In this document: positions 26,314-35,988 of the stretch, in pieces | How positions within the stretch are numbered: position 1 is the first letter of the stretch | How the letters are laid out: each line of letters opens with the position of its first letter | NCBI RefSeq assembly: GCF_900113115.1 | Contig: NZ_FOOF01000001.1 | Coordinates: forward strand, 1 to 64,000 | Direction of reading: 5' to 3' | DNA length: 64,000 bases | Source: Duganella sp. CF458 | GTDB lineage: Bacteria; Pseudomonadota; Gammaproteobacteria; Burkholderiales; Burkholderiaceae_D | Program-made: the position numbers and the translations under genes | The notes under the pieces: model-generated | The model's input: the letters and a program-made list of their open reading frames with translations, nothing else | The model's database searches: none | Told to the model about the DNA's origin: nothing

Positions 26314-27282
26314 ATGACCAAGCTTAAACTCGCAGCCCTCTTCGCCGCCGCAGCATTCGCTTCGGGCGCCCATGCCCAGGAAGTTGTCCGCCTCGGCAAC
26401 CTGAAATTCGCGCACTACGGCGCCGTCTCGTATATCAAGGAAATCGCACCGAAGTGCGGCATCAAGGTCGAAGAACACATCTTCGCCAAAGGCCCTGACG
26501 TGATGCAGGCCATCCTGGCAGGCGAGCTCGATGTCGGCGCCACCGCATCGGAAGCCGCCATCCAGGGCCGCGCCAATGGCGCCCCGATTTATGTCGTCGC
26601 CGGTTTCGCCAAAGGTGGCGCGCGCCTGGTCGCGCGCCCCGACAGCGGCATCAAGGCAATCAAGGATTTGAAGGGCAAGAAGGTCGGCGTGACCCGCGGC
26701 GGCATCCATGAGGTGCTGCTGGCAGCCGAGCTGGCCCAGGCCGGCCTGACCTTCTCCGATGCACCAGGCAAGGACGTGCAACTGGTGTTCCTGGCCTTCG
26801 CCGACTTGAACCAGGCCCTGCTCGGCAAGAACCTGGACGCGATCATGCAATCGGAACCGCAATCCTCGCAAGCCATCAACAAGGGCTTCGGCATGGAAGT
26901 CATGAAGCCATACGACACCCCGATCGGCGAACCGGTCCGCACCATGGTCATGAGCGAGAAGTTCTACTCCACCCGCCGCGCCACCGCCGCCAAGTTCATG
27001 AACTGCTTCGTGCAGGCCACCAAGACCTTCATCGACGACAAGCCGACTGCTGAAAAGTACGTGCGCAACGTGATCTTCAAAGGCCAGATCACTTCCGACG
27101 ACTTCCAGGACGCGATCGCCAACTCGCCATACACCTACGACATCTCGCCCCAGCACATCCAGATCACCACCGATGTGATGAACAAGACCGGCGTAGGCAA
27201 GATGCGCAAGGCGCCGGTAGCTTCCGAGTGGGTCAAGACCGACCTGCTGGACGAAGCGAAAAAGAGCCTGAACATCAAGTAA
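26314..27282 (+). CDS. ABC transporter substrate-binding protein (NitT/TauT type)
   Basis: A 322-residue periplasmic protein with a clear signal peptide (cleavage after AHA, about residue 22) and the NMT1/TauA-type binding fold (GDVGATASEAAI-like ELDVGATASEA near residue 75; GKKVGVTRGGIHEVLLAAEL near residue 127). It should deliver a small organic anion or similar ligand to the permease that follows. ATG at 26314 follows CAGGAGACC. It is the first gene of a probable five-gene operon running to 32.1 kb. Confidence 0.9.
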   Translation: MTKLKLAALFAAAAFASGAHAQEVVRLGNLKFAHYGAVSYIKEIAPKCGIKVEEHIFAKGPDVMQAILAGELDVGATASEAAIQGRANGAPIYVVAGFAKGGARLVARPDSGIKAIKDLKGKKVGVTRGGIHEVLLAAELAQAGLTFSDAPGKDVQLVFLAFADLNQALLGKNLDAIMQSEPQSSQAINKGFGMEVMKPYDTPIGEPVRTMVMSEKFYSTRRATAAKFMNCFVQATKTFIDDKPTAEKYVRNVIFKGQITSDDFQDAIANSPYTYDISPQHIQITTDVMNKTGVGKMRKAPVASEWVKTDLLDEAKKSLNIK

Positions 27283-27295
27283 GGCGAGGCATATC

Positions 27296-28117
27296 ATGGC
27301 AAAACTGAATTTACGCCAGATCGCAGCGGGCTCCGTGGTGCCCGTCCTGGTGATCGCACTGTGGCAGGCCAGCGCTTCGCTGGAATGGATCAATCCGCAA
27401 GTGCTGCCCTCCCCATGGGCGGTAGTCACCAAGTGGGTGGAATACCTGCTGCCGCTGCAGGCTTACGACCCGGCTGCCAGCTCCTGGCTGGCCTGGGCGC
27501 TGTCCGGCGAGCTGATTGGCGACACCATCAGCAGCATGTACCGCGTGGTGGTCGGCTTCGCAGTCGGCGCCGGCCTGGCCCTGCCTTTCGGCCTGGTGAT
27601 GGGATCGAGCAAGCGCATGTACGACTGGCTCAATCCCCTGCTGCAGGTGCTGCGCCCGATTCCGCCCATCGCCTATATCCCACTGGCGATCCTGTGGTTC
27701 GGCCTGGGTGACGCGCCGGCCGTGTTCCTGATTGCGCTGGGCGCCTTCTTCCCGGTGCTGATGAACACCATCGCCGGCGTGCGCCACGTCGACGGCATCT
27801 ACGTGCGCGCCGCCCGCAACCTGGGCGTCAGCCAGCGCACCATGTTCGTCCGTGTGATGCTGCCGGCCGCCGTGCCTTACATCCTGTCCGGCGTGCGCAT
27901 CGGCATCGGTACCGCCTTCATCGTGGTGATCGTTTCCGAGATGATCGCGGTGAACAACGGCCTCGGTTTCCGCATTCTGGAAGCACGCGAGTACTTCTGG
28001 TCGGACAAGATCATCGCCGGCATGATCAGCATCGGCCTGCTTGGCCTGGCAATCGACATCGGCATGAACAAACTGAATAACCACCTGCTGCGCTGGCACC
28101 GCGGCCTGGAGAACTAA
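27296..28117 (+). CDS. ABC transporter permease (NitT/TauT type)
   Basis: A 273-residue inner-membrane permease with six hydrophobic segments and the EAA loop ARNLGVSQRTMFVRVMLPAA (about residues 180-199) that docks to the ATPase. It pairs with the binding protein upstream and the ATPase two bases downstream. The substrate is unknown; the family includes nitrate, taurine, sulfonate and pyrimidine-precursor systems. Confidence 0.92.
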   Translation: MAKLNLRQIAAGSVVPVLVIALWQASASLEWINPQVLPSPWAVVTKWVEYLLPLQAYDPAASSWLAWALSGELIGDTISSMYRVVVGFAVGAGLALPFGLVMGSSKRMYDWLNPLLQVLRPIPPIAYIPLAILWFGLGDAPAVFLIALGAFFPVLMNTIAGVRHVDGIYVRAARNLGVSQRTMFVRVMLPAAVPYILSGVRIGIGTAFIVVIVSEMIAVNNGLGFRILEAREYFWSDKIIAGMISIGLLGLAIDIGMNKLNNHLLRWHRGLEN

Positions 28118-28118
28118 G

Positions 28119-28916
28119 ATGAGCGCAACCCATATCGACGTCAAACACGTCAACAAGGTATTCAAGACCGATAACCGCGAAGTGGTGGCGCTGCGCGACA
28201 TCAACCTGCAGGTCCCGCAGGGCCAGTTTGTCTGCCTGCTGGGTCCATCCGGCTGCGGCAAGTCCACCCTGCTGAACGCCATCGCCGGCTTTTCGCTGCC
28301 GTCCAGCGGCGAGATCACGGCCGACGGCCAGTTGATCACCGGCCCGGGCCCGGAGCGCGGCATGGTATTCCAGGAATACGCCCTGTTCCCATGGATGACC
28401 GTGGAAAAGAACATCGCCTTCGGCCTGGAAGTCAAAGGCATGGCGCAAGCGGAAATCAAGCAGCGCGTGGACCAGTTGCTGTCCATGCTGTCGTTGTCCG
28501 ACTTCCGCAACCGCTATCCGAAGGACCTGTCGGGCGGCATGCGCCAGCGCGTGGCGATCGCCCGTGTGCTGGCACTGGACTCCCCGATCATGCTGATGGA
28601 CGAACCGTTCGGTGCGCTGGACGCGCTGACCCGCCGCAACCTGCAGGACGAGCTGCTGCGCATCTGGTCGGAACTGAAGAAGACCATCATCTTCGTCACC
28701 CACAGTATTGAAGAGGCGATCTACCTGGCCGACCGCATCGTGGTCATGACTTATCGTCCAGGCACCGTCAAGCGCGACATGATCGTGGAGCTGCCGCGCA
28801 TGCGCGATCCCGCGTCGGCCGACTTCAATGCGCTGAAACGTGAACTGGGCGCCCTGGTGATGGAAGAACAGCAGCGCCACCACAGCGACGAACTGCGGAT
28901 GGCCGCAGTGGACTAA
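28119..28916 (+). CDS. ABC transporter ATP-binding protein (NitT/TauT type)
   Basis: A 265-residue ATPase with Walker A GPSGCGKST (about residues 42-50), Q-loop FQEYALFPWMTV, signature LSGGMRQRVAIAR, Walker B IMLMDEPFGALD and the switch histidine in VTHSIEEA. It powers the adjacent permease. It is followed after ten bases by a sensor kinase, which suggests the signalling pair controls this transporter. Confidence 0.95.
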   Translation: MSATHIDVKHVNKVFKTDNREVVALRDINLQVPQGQFVCLLGPSGCGKSTLLNAIAGFSLPSSGEITADGQLITGPGPERGMVFQEYALFPWMTVEKNIAFGLEVKGMAQAEIKQRVDQLLSMLSLSDFRNRYPKDLSGGMRQRVAIARVLALDSPIMLMDEPFGALDALTRRNLQDELLRIWSELKKTIIFVTHSIEEAIYLADRIVVMTYRPGTVKRDMIVELPRMRDPASADFNALKRELGALVMEEQQRHHSDELRMAAVD

Positions 28917-28926
28917 AATTGCGCTC

Positions 28927-30618
28927 ATGCGCAAACCTTTCACCCTGTTGCTGTTACCGGCGGCCGCGATCATCGTGGCCGCCTATGTGCTTGGCGCCTA
29001 CCGCGCCGGCAATGAACAGTTGGCCCAAGGCCATCGCCAGTTGCAACTCATGGCACCTGAACTGCAGTCGGTGCTGGAACGCTTTGAAACCCTTCCCTTC
29101 GTCCTGGCGCAGCAGCCCGACCTGACCAACGCCCTCGCCCGCCCCAAAGACCCGCAAGCCATCGCCCGCTTGAACGAGACGCTGCAAACCATCCAGCAGC
29201 AAGCCAAGGTCGGTGCGCTTTACCTGATGGACCGCAATGGCCTGACGCTAGGCGCCAGCAACTGGGACCAGCCGCTCGGCTTCGCCGGCAAGAATTTCTC
29301 TTATCGCCCCTATTTCAAGGCTGCGCTGCAAGGTCAAGCCGGCCGCTTTTACGGCATCGGCACCAGCACCAGCGAAGCGGGCTATTTCATCGCGCAGCCG
29401 GTACTCCGCCACGGCGAGATCGCGGGCGTCATCGCGGTCAAGATCAGCCTCGCAGAACTGGAACGCAACTGGAACAGCAGCGAAGACCCGATCCTGCTGG
29501 CGGACCGCCATGGCGTGATCTTCCTCAGCAACCGGCCGAACTGGCGTTATCACAGCTTAACGCCTCTGCCGCCCGAGGCCGTGGCGGAATTGGCCAGCAC
29601 GCAGCAATACATCGGCCGCGAAGTGACGCCGCTGGCGCGCAATCCTGGCCCACGCGTCACGCAAGAGGTGGGTCGCCTTGGCTGGCAGCTGATGATCTTC
29701 CCCAGCCAGCTGCGCGTGGTCCGCAGCGGCATCAACTGGGCGCTCGCCACCGCGCTGCTGCTGGCCTGCGGCGCCGTGTCGTATTGGGCCATGCATCAGC
29801 GCCGCCGTCGGCGCGAGGAACGCATGGCCTTCGACCGCGAACTGGAATCGCGCATTGCCCAGCGCACGCAGCAACTGAGCGAAACCAACCGCATCCTGCG
29901 CACGACGCAGAATGAGCTGGTGCAGGCCGGAAAACTGGCCATGCTGGGCCAGATGGCGGCCGGCGTGACGCATGAACTGAACCAGCCGCTGGCGGCGATC
30001 CGCGCCTTTGCCGACAATGCGCGCACTTTCCTGGAACGCGGCCAGCCGGAGCAGGCAGCCAGCAACCTTGGCCACATTGGCGATGCCAGCGCACGCATGG
30101 GAGCCATCATCAGCCAGCTGAAAGGCTTTGCGCGCAAGAATGAAACCATCGGTCCGGTCGATTTCGGACGCGCCGCGCGCAGTTCGGCCTTCCTGCTGGA
30201 GAGCGAAAGCAAGCGGCGCAATGTGGCGCTGGAGATCGATACTGGCGCGGAACAATTGACCGTGGCTGGCGATACGGTGCGCATCGAGCAAGTATTGATC
30301 AACCTGCTCCGCAATGCCCTGGATGCGGTCGAGGGCACGCCGCAACCACGCGTGTCTGTCGCGCTATCGCGCGAGGGTGCCGAGGGGGTCGCGCGCATCA
30401 GCGACAACGGCCCTGGCATCCCGCAGGAAGTTGCCGCTCACCTGTTTGAGCCATTCTTTACGACCAAGCCTGCCGGGCAGGGACTGGGATTGGGATTGGC
30501 GATCTCCTCGTCGATCGTACAGGCCATGAACGGCCGCCTGGCAGCCCGCAACCTGGACGGCGGCGGCGCGCAGTTTGAGTTACGCTTACCGCTGATTAAA
30601 GAAGGAGCTGCCCGATGA
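28927..30618 (+). CDS. DctB-like sensor histidine kinase
   Basis: A 563-residue kinase. A membrane segment at about residues 5-25, a periplasmic double-Cache-type sensor (about 30-270), a second membrane segment (about 272-290) and a coiled linker are followed by the kinase core: H-box GVTHELNQPLAAIRAFADNA, N-box LINLLRNALDAV, G1 ISDNGPGIP and G2 GLGLGLAISSSIV. This is the layout of DctB-type sensors of small organic acids. It overlaps the following sigma-54 regulator gene by four bases and probably phosphorylates its product. Confidence 0.93.
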   Translation: MRKPFTLLLLPAAAIIVAAYVLGAYRAGNEQLAQGHRQLQLMAPELQSVLERFETLPFVLAQQPDLTNALARPKDPQAIARLNETLQTIQQQAKVGALYLMDRNGLTLGASNWDQPLGFAGKNFSYRPYFKAALQGQAGRFYGIGTSTSEAGYFIAQPVLRHGEIAGVIAVKISLAELERNWNSSEDPILLADRHGVIFLSNRPNWRYHSLTPLPPEAVAELASTQQYIGREVTPLARNPGPRVTQEVGRLGWQLMIFPSQLRVVRSGINWALATALLLACGAVSYWAMHQRRRRREERMAFDRELESRIAQRTQQLSETNRILRTTQNELVQAGKLAMLGQMAAGVTHELNQPLAAIRAFADNARTFLERGQPEQAASNLGHIGDASARMGAIISQLKGFARKNETIGPVDFGRAARSSAFLLESESKRRNVALEIDTGAEQLTVAGDTVRIEQVLINLLRNALDAVEGTPQPRVSVALSREGAEGVARISDNGPGIPQEVAAHLFEPFFTTKPAGQGLGLGLAISSSIVQAMNGRLAARNLDGGGAQFELRLPLIKEGAAR

Positions 30619-32126
30619 AGGCGCTATTGGTTGAAGACGAGGCCGCGCTGCGGCTGGCCACCTCGCAAACGCTGGAACTGGGCGGTTTTGCAGTGCAGGC
30701 TTGCGCGAGTGCGGAGGAGGCACTGCCGCTGCTGCTGGCGAACTTCGCGGGCGTGGTAGTGACCGACGTGCGGCTGCCGGGGCTTTCGGGCCTGGACCTG
30801 CTGGCGCGCGTGGCGACGCTGGACGCCGAACTGCCTGTCATCGTCGTCACCGGCCACGGTGACGTCAGCATGGCGGTCGAGGCCATGCGTGCCGGCGCAT
30901 ATGACTTCATCGAAAAGCCCTTTGCCTCCGAACGCCTGATGGATGCGGTCAAGCGCGCGCAGGAGCGCCGTAACCTGGTGCTGGAAAACCGCCGCCTGCG
31001 CAGCGAACGTGCGCAGCACCCGGACATGCCCGATCTTGTCGGGCGCTCGGAAGCCATCGAGCATTTGAAGGTGGTAGTGCGCAATGTGGCGCCGACCGGG
31101 GTGGATATCCTGGTCAATGGCCAGACCGGTACCGGCAAGGAAGTGATGGCGCGCCTGATTCATGCGGCTAGTGGGCGCAAGGGTAATTTCGTCGCCATCA
31201 ACTGCGGCGCGCTGCCGGAATCCGTATTCGAAAGCGAGATCTTCGGTCACGAAGCCGGGGCATTCACCGGCGCGCAAAAACGTCGCATCGGGAAGCTGGA
31301 GTTCGCCAACGGCGGGACAGTGTTCCTCGATGAGATCGAGAGCATGCCAATGGCGCTGCAAGTCAAGTTGCTGCGCGTGTTGCAGGAACGGCGCCTTGAA
31401 CGGCTGGGAGGGAACGAGTCGGTGCCTCTCGATTGCCGGGTCGTCGCGGCCAGCAAGGCCGACCTGCTTGCCCTGTCGGCGCAGGGATTGTTCCGCGAAG
31501 ACCTGTATTACAGGATCGGCGTCATCAGCATCGACCTGCCGCGCTTGCGCGACCGGCGCGAGGATATCCCGCTGCTGCTGGCGCACTTCGTCGCCGAGGC
31601 AGCCCAACGCTATCAACGGGCGATGCCGATGTGGACACCCGCGCAGATGGCGGCGTGGCAGGCGGCGGATTGGCCGGGCAATGTGCGGGAACTGCGCAAC
31701 TTCGCAGAGCGCCTGACGCTCGGGCTGGTTGCCGCTGCGCCCAGCGCGCCGTCGCATGCCCCGGGCATCGGCTCCGGCGCGGCATTTGCGACCGGCGCAG
31801 GCATTTCGTCGCCGGCAGGCGCCGCGACTGGTGCGGGCATCGAGTGGGCCGCCGGCGCGGGCACCACGGGCAGCGCCGCGATGACCGCGGGAGCCGCATC
31901 GGCGGCGGGGGTCGCGATGGCAGCCGGCGTCCCGGCCGCAGGCGCGCTGGCTGCGGACGCCGATCTCCCCTCGTTGCCCCAGCAAGTCGACGCGTTTGAA
32001 CGCGACCTGATCCTGCGCGCCCTGTCCGCCGCCGACAACAATGTGGCGCTAGCGGCAGACCGCCTGCTCCTGCCGCGTAAAACACTCTATGACAAACTGA
32101 AGAAGCACCAGATCCAGCGCGACTAA
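30615..32126 (+). CDS. DctD-like sigma-54-dependent response regulator
   Basis: A 503-residue NtrC-class activator. The receiver domain (residues 1-120) has its phosphorylated aspartate in VVVTDVRLPG. The AAA+ domain (about 140-370) has Walker A NGQTGTGKEV, the sigma-54-contact loop GAFTGAQ, Walker B GTVFLDEIESMP and WPGNVRELRNF. The C-terminal Fis-type helix-turn-helix spans about 465-500 (NNVALAADRLLLPRKTLYDKL). A roughly 80-residue Ala/Gly-rich stretch (about 373-450) sits between the AAA+ and DNA-binding parts, far longer than usual. It likely activates the sigma-54 promoter in front of the ABC genes. Confidence 0.94.
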   Translation: MKALLVEDEAALRLATSQTLELGGFAVQACASAEEALPLLLANFAGVVVTDVRLPGLSGLDLLARVATLDAELPVIVVTGHGDVSMAVEAMRAGAYDFIEKPFASERLMDAVKRAQERRNLVLENRRLRSERAQHPDMPDLVGRSEAIEHLKVVVRNVAPTGVDILVNGQTGTGKEVMARLIHAASGRKGNFVAINCGALPESVFESEIFGHEAGAFTGAQKRRIGKLEFANGGTVFLDEIESMPMALQVKLLRVLQERRLERLGGNESVPLDCRVVAASKADLLALSAQGLFREDLYYRIGVISIDLPRLRDRREDIPLLLAHFVAEAAQRYQRAMPMWTPAQMAAWQAADWPGNVRELRNFAERLTLGLVAAAPSAPSHAPGIGSGAAFATGAGISSPAGAATGAGIEWAAGAGTTGSAAMTAGAASAAGVAMAAGVPAAGALAADADLPSLPQQVDAFERDLILRALSAADNNVALAADRLLLPRKTLYDKLKKHQIQRD

Positions 32127-32128
32127 TA

Positions 32129-32143
32129 TGTAGTAAAGCTACA
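32129..32143. promoter_or_regulatory. TGTAGT-N3-ACTACA dyad upstream of pullulanase (distal)
   Basis: TGTAGT-AAA-GCTACA matches 11 of 12 positions. A -10-like TAAGAT (32154-32159) lies between this site and the next, so binding would block the promoter. Confidence 0.72.
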
Positions 32144-32162
32144 CTATTTGCGCTAAGATTTC

Positions 32163-32177
32163 TGTAGCGTCACTACT
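32163..32177. promoter_or_regulatory. TGTAGT-N3-ACTACA dyad upstream of pullulanase (proximal)
   Basis: TGTAGC-GTC-ACTACT matches 10 of 12 positions, lies 34 bases after the previous site, and ends just ahead of the ribosome site (ACGGAGAC) of the pullulanase gene. Confidence 0.62.
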
Positions 32178-32188
32178 ACGGAGACAAA

Positions 32189-34924
32189 ATGAAGCAGTGC
32201 ATCCTCGTCGCGGCCCTCCCGGCGGTCTTCGCGGCGAGTTCCGCCGCCGCGGCACCGACCACCGCCCTGACTGCAGCTCCCACCGCCGCCACGCCGCACA
32301 CCTTGGCGTCCTGCGACGGCCCGCACGAAACCGTGCTGGCACGCACGCAGGGCTTTGACGCCCGCGCATTGTGGCTGGACGGCCGCTTGGCAAAATGGCC
32401 CGGCGTCCAAGGCGAGGGCAGCTTCAAACTCTATTACGCAGGCGCCGCAGGCATCAGCGCCCCGCAAGGCGGCACCGTCAGCGGCGCGGAGGGTGTATTG
32501 CCGCTCGCTGCGACGAGCGATCCACTTCCCGCCCCGCTGGCCCAACGCTTCAAATACGCCGGCGACGGCCAACTGCTCGCGCTCGCCGACGCCGACCGCG
32601 CCCGCCTGCCTGCCCTGCTGGCGAAACAACTCGTGCTGGTGCGGGAAAACGCCGACGGCACCGTGCGCGACGCCACTGCGCTGCAAGTCCCCGGTGCACT
32701 CGACGACATCTACGCCTCCGCAGAACAGGCGACCGATCTGGGTGCCACCATCGGCAAAGGCGGAACAGCCTTCAAGCTTTGGGCGCCGACCGCGCAACGC
32801 GTATCCGTCTGCATATTCGATACCGGCAGCAGCAAACCGAAAGCCATCACCACCCTGCGCGCCGACGCGAAAACCGGCATCTGGTCTGCCAGCGCGCGCG
32901 GCAACCTGTCCGGCCGCTATTACAAATACGTGGTGGACGTCGTCGCCCCGCAGACTGGCCTGGTGCGCAACGTCGTCACTGATCCATATTCGGTCAGCCT
33001 GACCACGGATTCCGCCCGCAGCTATATCGCAGACCTGGCCGACCCGCGCCTGGCGCCTGCCGGCTGGAACAAGGACCAGCCGCCCGCCAAGGTGGCAGCG
33101 CAGCCGGACATGTCGATCTACGAACTGCACGTGCGCGACTTTTCGATCAACGACCAGACGGTCAGCGCCATGAACCGCGGCAAATACACCGCATTCCGCG
33201 AGACTGGCTCCAACGGCATGAAGCACCTTGCCATGCTGGCCAAGGCCGGCATGACCGACGTGCACCTTCTGCCGGTCTATGACCTGGGCAGTGTGCCGGA
33301 AAGAGGCTGCGTCGCGCCAGTCGTGCATGGCGACCCGGACAGCGACCAGCAGCAGAAAATCGTCAGCGACAACGCGCTGAAAGACTGCTTCAACTGGGGT
33401 TACGACCCATGGCATTACAACGCCCCCGAGGGCAGCTACAGCACCGATGCTTCCGACGGCGCACGCCGCATCATCGAACTGCGCGAAATGGTCATGGCGC
33501 TGCACAAAACCGGCCTGCGCGTTGGCACCGACGTGGTCTACAACCACACCTACCGTGGCGGCCAGCACGAGCGCTCGGTACTGGACCGCATCGTGCCCGG
33601 TTATTACCAGCGCCTGAACCCCAAAGGCGAAATCGAGAGTTCAACCTGCTGCTTCAACACGGCCACCGAGAACCGCATGATGGCCAAGCTGATGATCGAC
33701 TCGGCCGAACTGTGGACGAAGCATTACCACATCGACTCCTTCCGCTTCGACCTGATGGGCCACCAGCCGCGCGCCGCGATGGAAGCGCTTCAGGCGCGCG
33801 TTAACAAGGCCGCGGGACGCCATGTGAACCTGATCGGGGAAGGCTGGAACTTCGGCGAAGTGGCGGATGGGGCGCGCTTCGTGCAGGCATCGCAACTGTC
33901 TTTGAATGGCAGCGGCATCGGCACCTTCAGCGACCGCGCGCGCGATGCCGTGCGTGGCGGCGGCGCCGGCGACTCGGGACAGCAAGTAGTCTCACAGCAG
34001 GGTTACGTCAATGGCCTGGTGTACGACCCGAATGCAGGCGCCGGCTTGCGGCCTGTGACGGATTTGATGGCGGCTTCCGATCTCGTGAAGGTCGGCCTGG
34101 CCGGATCGATCCGCAGCTACCGAATGCAGACTTTTACCGGCGAAACCAAGGAGCTGCGGGCCATCGTCTATGGCGGCAGCCAGCCGGCCGGCTATGCCAG
34201 CCAACCCGGCGAAGTGGTCAACTACGTAGAGAATCACGACAACCAAACGCTGTACGACATCAATGCCCTCAAACTGCCTGTCTCCACCACCAGCGCGGAC
34301 CGGGCACGCGTGCAAATGCTGGCGGCGGCAATCAACGCTTTCTCGCAGGGCGTGGCCTACTACCACGCCGGATTTGAAATCCTGCGCTCGAAGTCGATGG
34401 ACCGTAACAGCTTTGAATCGGGCGACTGGTTCAATCGCCTCGACTGGACCTACCAGACCAACTACTTCGGCTCCGGCCTGCCGCCTGCGGCGGACAACGG
34501 CAAGGACTACGCGCTGCTCCAGCCCTTGCTGGCCAACCGCGCGCTGCAGCCAACGCCGGTCGATATTGCATTCGCACGCGACACCTTCCGCGACTTGCTG
34601 CGCATCCGCGCCAGCAGCACGCTATTCCGCATGCGTACTGCGGACGATATCAAGAAGCGCCTGCTTTTTCTGAATACAGGTCCCGATCAAGTGGCCACCG
34701 TCGTTGCTGCACGCCTGGACGGCGCCGGTTATGAAGGCGCAGGCTTCAAGACAGTGGCCTACTTTATCAACGTGGACAAGGTGGAGCAGACAATCAGCGC
34801 CGCCAGCGAGGCAGGAAAAGCTTATCGCCTGCATCGGGTGCAGGCCGGATCGGCGGCTCGATACGACGCCGCGACAGGTAGCTTCACCATTCCGCCCAGG
34901 ACGGCTATAGTATTCGTTGAATAA
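32189..34924 (+). CDS. Exported pullulanase-type alpha-1,6-glucosidase (GH13)
   Basis: A 911-residue debranching enzyme with a signal peptide (to about residue 22). An N-terminal pullulanase accessory domain and a CBM48-like domain ([20 protein letters not shown], of which the AFKLWAPTA part is diagnostic) precede the GH13 barrel. The barrel shows the pullulanase motif [10 protein letters not shown], the catalytic FRFDLMGH aspartate, the LIGEGWNFG glutamate and VENHDNQT. It should cut the alpha-1,6 branches of pullulan or limit dextrins in the periplasm or outside the cell. Two regulatory dyads precede it. It is not followed by a clear terminator. Confidence 0.94.
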   Translation: MKQCILVAALPAVFAASSAAAAPTTALTAAPTAATPHTLASCDGPHETVLARTQGFDARALWLDGRLAKWPGVQGEGSFKLYYAGAAGISAPQGGTVSGAEGVLPLAATSDPLPAPLAQRFKYAGDGQLLALADADRARLPALLAKQLVLVRENADGTVRDATALQVPGALDDIYASAEQATDLGATIGKGGTAFKLWAPTAQRVSVCIFDTGSSKPKAITTLRADAKTGIWSASARGNLSGRYYKYVVDVVAPQTGLVRNVVTDPYSVSLTTDSARSYIADLADPRLAPAGWNKDQPPAKVAAQPDMSIYELHVRDFSINDQTVSAMNRGKYTAFRETGSNGMKHLAMLAKAGMTDVHLLPVYDLGSVPERGCVAPVVHGDPDSDQQQKIVSDNALKDCFNWGYDPWHYNAPEGSYSTDASDGARRIIELREMVMALHKTGLRVGTDVVYNHTYRGGQHERSVLDRIVPGYYQRLNPKGEIESSTCCFNTATENRMMAKLMIDSAELWTKHYHIDSFRFDLMGHQPRAAMEALQARVNKAAGRHVNLIGEGWNFGEVADGARFVQASQLSLNGSGIGTFSDRARDAVRGGGAGDSGQQVVSQQGYVNGLVYDPNAGAGLRPVTDLMAASDLVKVGLAGSIRSYRMQTFTGETKELRAIVYGGSQPAGYASQPGEVVNYVENHDNQTLYDINALKLPVSTTSADRARVQMLAAAINAFSQGVAYYHAGFEILRSKSMDRNSFESGDWFNRLDWTYQTNYFGSGLPPAADNGKDYALLQPLLANRALQPTPVDIAFARDTFRDLLRIRASSTLFRMRTADDIKKRLLFLNTGPDQVATVVAARLDGAGYEGAGFKTVAYFINVDKVEQTISAASEAGKAYRLHRVQAGSAARYDAATGSFTIPPRTAIVFVE

Positions 34925-34949
34925 CTTCGAGGCCGTTGGCCACCCAGCC

Positions 34950-35093
34950 ATGTCAACCATCCTGCGCGCACTTCAAGGCGATATCACCAAGCTCCCGGTC
35001 GATGCAATCGTCAACGCGGCCAACTCTTCGCTTCTCGGTGGCGGCTCCTCGCAAGGCGACTTGGCGATCCACCGGGAGGTCCTTGAACTGTGA
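34950..35093 (+). pseudogene. 5' remnant of a macro-domain (O-acetyl-ADP-ribose deacetylase) gene
   Basis: A 47-codon frame starts [19 protein letters not shown] and continues [13 protein letters not shown], the unmistakable first 32 residues or so of a macro domain. Normally GVDGAIHRAAG follows. Here the sequence changes to [15 protein letters not shown] and stops, so the remaining roughly 130 residues, including the rest of the ADP-ribose site, are gone. It is most likely a decayed or deletion-truncated gene. Confidence 0.8.
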
Positions 35094-35437
35094 CTCTTCC
35101 ACGAAGAAATAGCCGTCCAATCGAAGTCGAACAAGTCCGCTATCGCTACATTATTTCGACATCGGCAGTGGGGCATGATGGTGAATTCTCGTTGAACCTG
35201 GCTATCCAGGTCAAGAGCGGCGGAGGCGGAATTCTTAAGGTAACGGGGCTGAGCACCCGCGATCCCTGGCTTGATCTCCCTAAGGTCGAAACAGCGGATA
35301 CTTACCTGAAATTGAAACCGCGACACGTGGCCGCGTTTATCAGGCATGCACTTGCAAGGGGATGGACTGCTCAACAGGCGGGTACGCCATTTCATCTGGA
35401 CGCGAATAAATGTGCGTTCATGCCAGAATGTGAGTAA
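35090..35437 (+). CDS. Small hypothetical protein
   Basis: A 115-residue frame beginning at a GTG that overlaps the stop of the macro-domain remnant (GTGA). The sequence [15 protein letters not shown], then [15 protein letters not shown] and [16 protein letters not shown], resembles a small bacterial family of about 100 residues with no known role. It might be a genuine accessory gene moved here with its neighbours. No signal peptide or membrane segment. Confidence 0.55.
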   Translation: MTLPRRNSRPIEVEQVRYRYIISTSAVGHDGEFSLNLAIQVKSGGGGILKVTGLSTRDPWLDLPKVETADTYLKLKPRHVAAFIRHALARGWTAQQAGTPFHLDANKCAFMPECE

Positions 35438-35457
35438 AGCCACCGAGAAAGCTGAGC

Positions 35458-35982
35458 ATGACGTGCGAACGTGTTTGCACCATCGGTCATTCGAATCGCA
35501 GCATCGAGGAATTCATCGAATTACTGCACAAGAATGGCGTTGAATGCTTGCTCGACATCAGGACGGTGCCGAAGTCGCGCCATAACCCGCAGTTCGGACA
35601 AGACCAGTTAACTGCATCGCTGGCCGATGCAGGGATCGAGTACCGCTACATGCGCGGCCTTGGCGGTCTGCGTCACCCGCGCAAGGATTCAGAGAATGCC
35701 GGCTGGCGTAACCTGTCCTTTCGCGGCTATGCCGACTACATGCAGACCGAAGAGTTTGCGGAGAACGTCGATGCTGTGATGGAAATCGGCCACAGCAAGT
35801 GCTGTGTGCTCATGTGCGCGGAGGCGCTCCCGTGGCGCTGCCATCGCTCCCTGGTGGCGGATGCATTGCTCGTTCGCGGCGTGCATGTGGATGACATCAT
35901 CGATGCACGGCAACGGCGCCCGCATAAACTGACGCCGTTTGCCCACGTTGACGGTTTGCGCATCACCTACCCGGAAGCTTAG
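35458..35982 (+). CDS. DUF488 family protein
   Basis: A 174-residue DUF488 protein: the TIGHSNRSIEEFIELL start, DIRTVPKSRHNPQF, the YRYMRGLGGLR segment and the conserved [18 protein letters not shown] near residue 120 all match the family. The biochemical role is not established. It follows the macro-domain remnant and the small unknown gene, forming an accessory patch inside the starch locus, and ends six bases before the convergent alpha-amylase gene. Confidence 0.9.
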   Translation: MTCERVCTIGHSNRSIEEFIELLHKNGVECLLDIRTVPKSRHNPQFGQDQLTASLADAGIEYRYMRGLGGLRHPRKDSENAGWRNLSFRGYADYMQTEEFAENVDAVMEIGHSKCCVLMCAEALPWRCHRSLVADALLVRGVHVDDIIDARQRRPHKLTPFAHVDGLRITYPEA

Positions 35983-35988
35983 CCGGAC

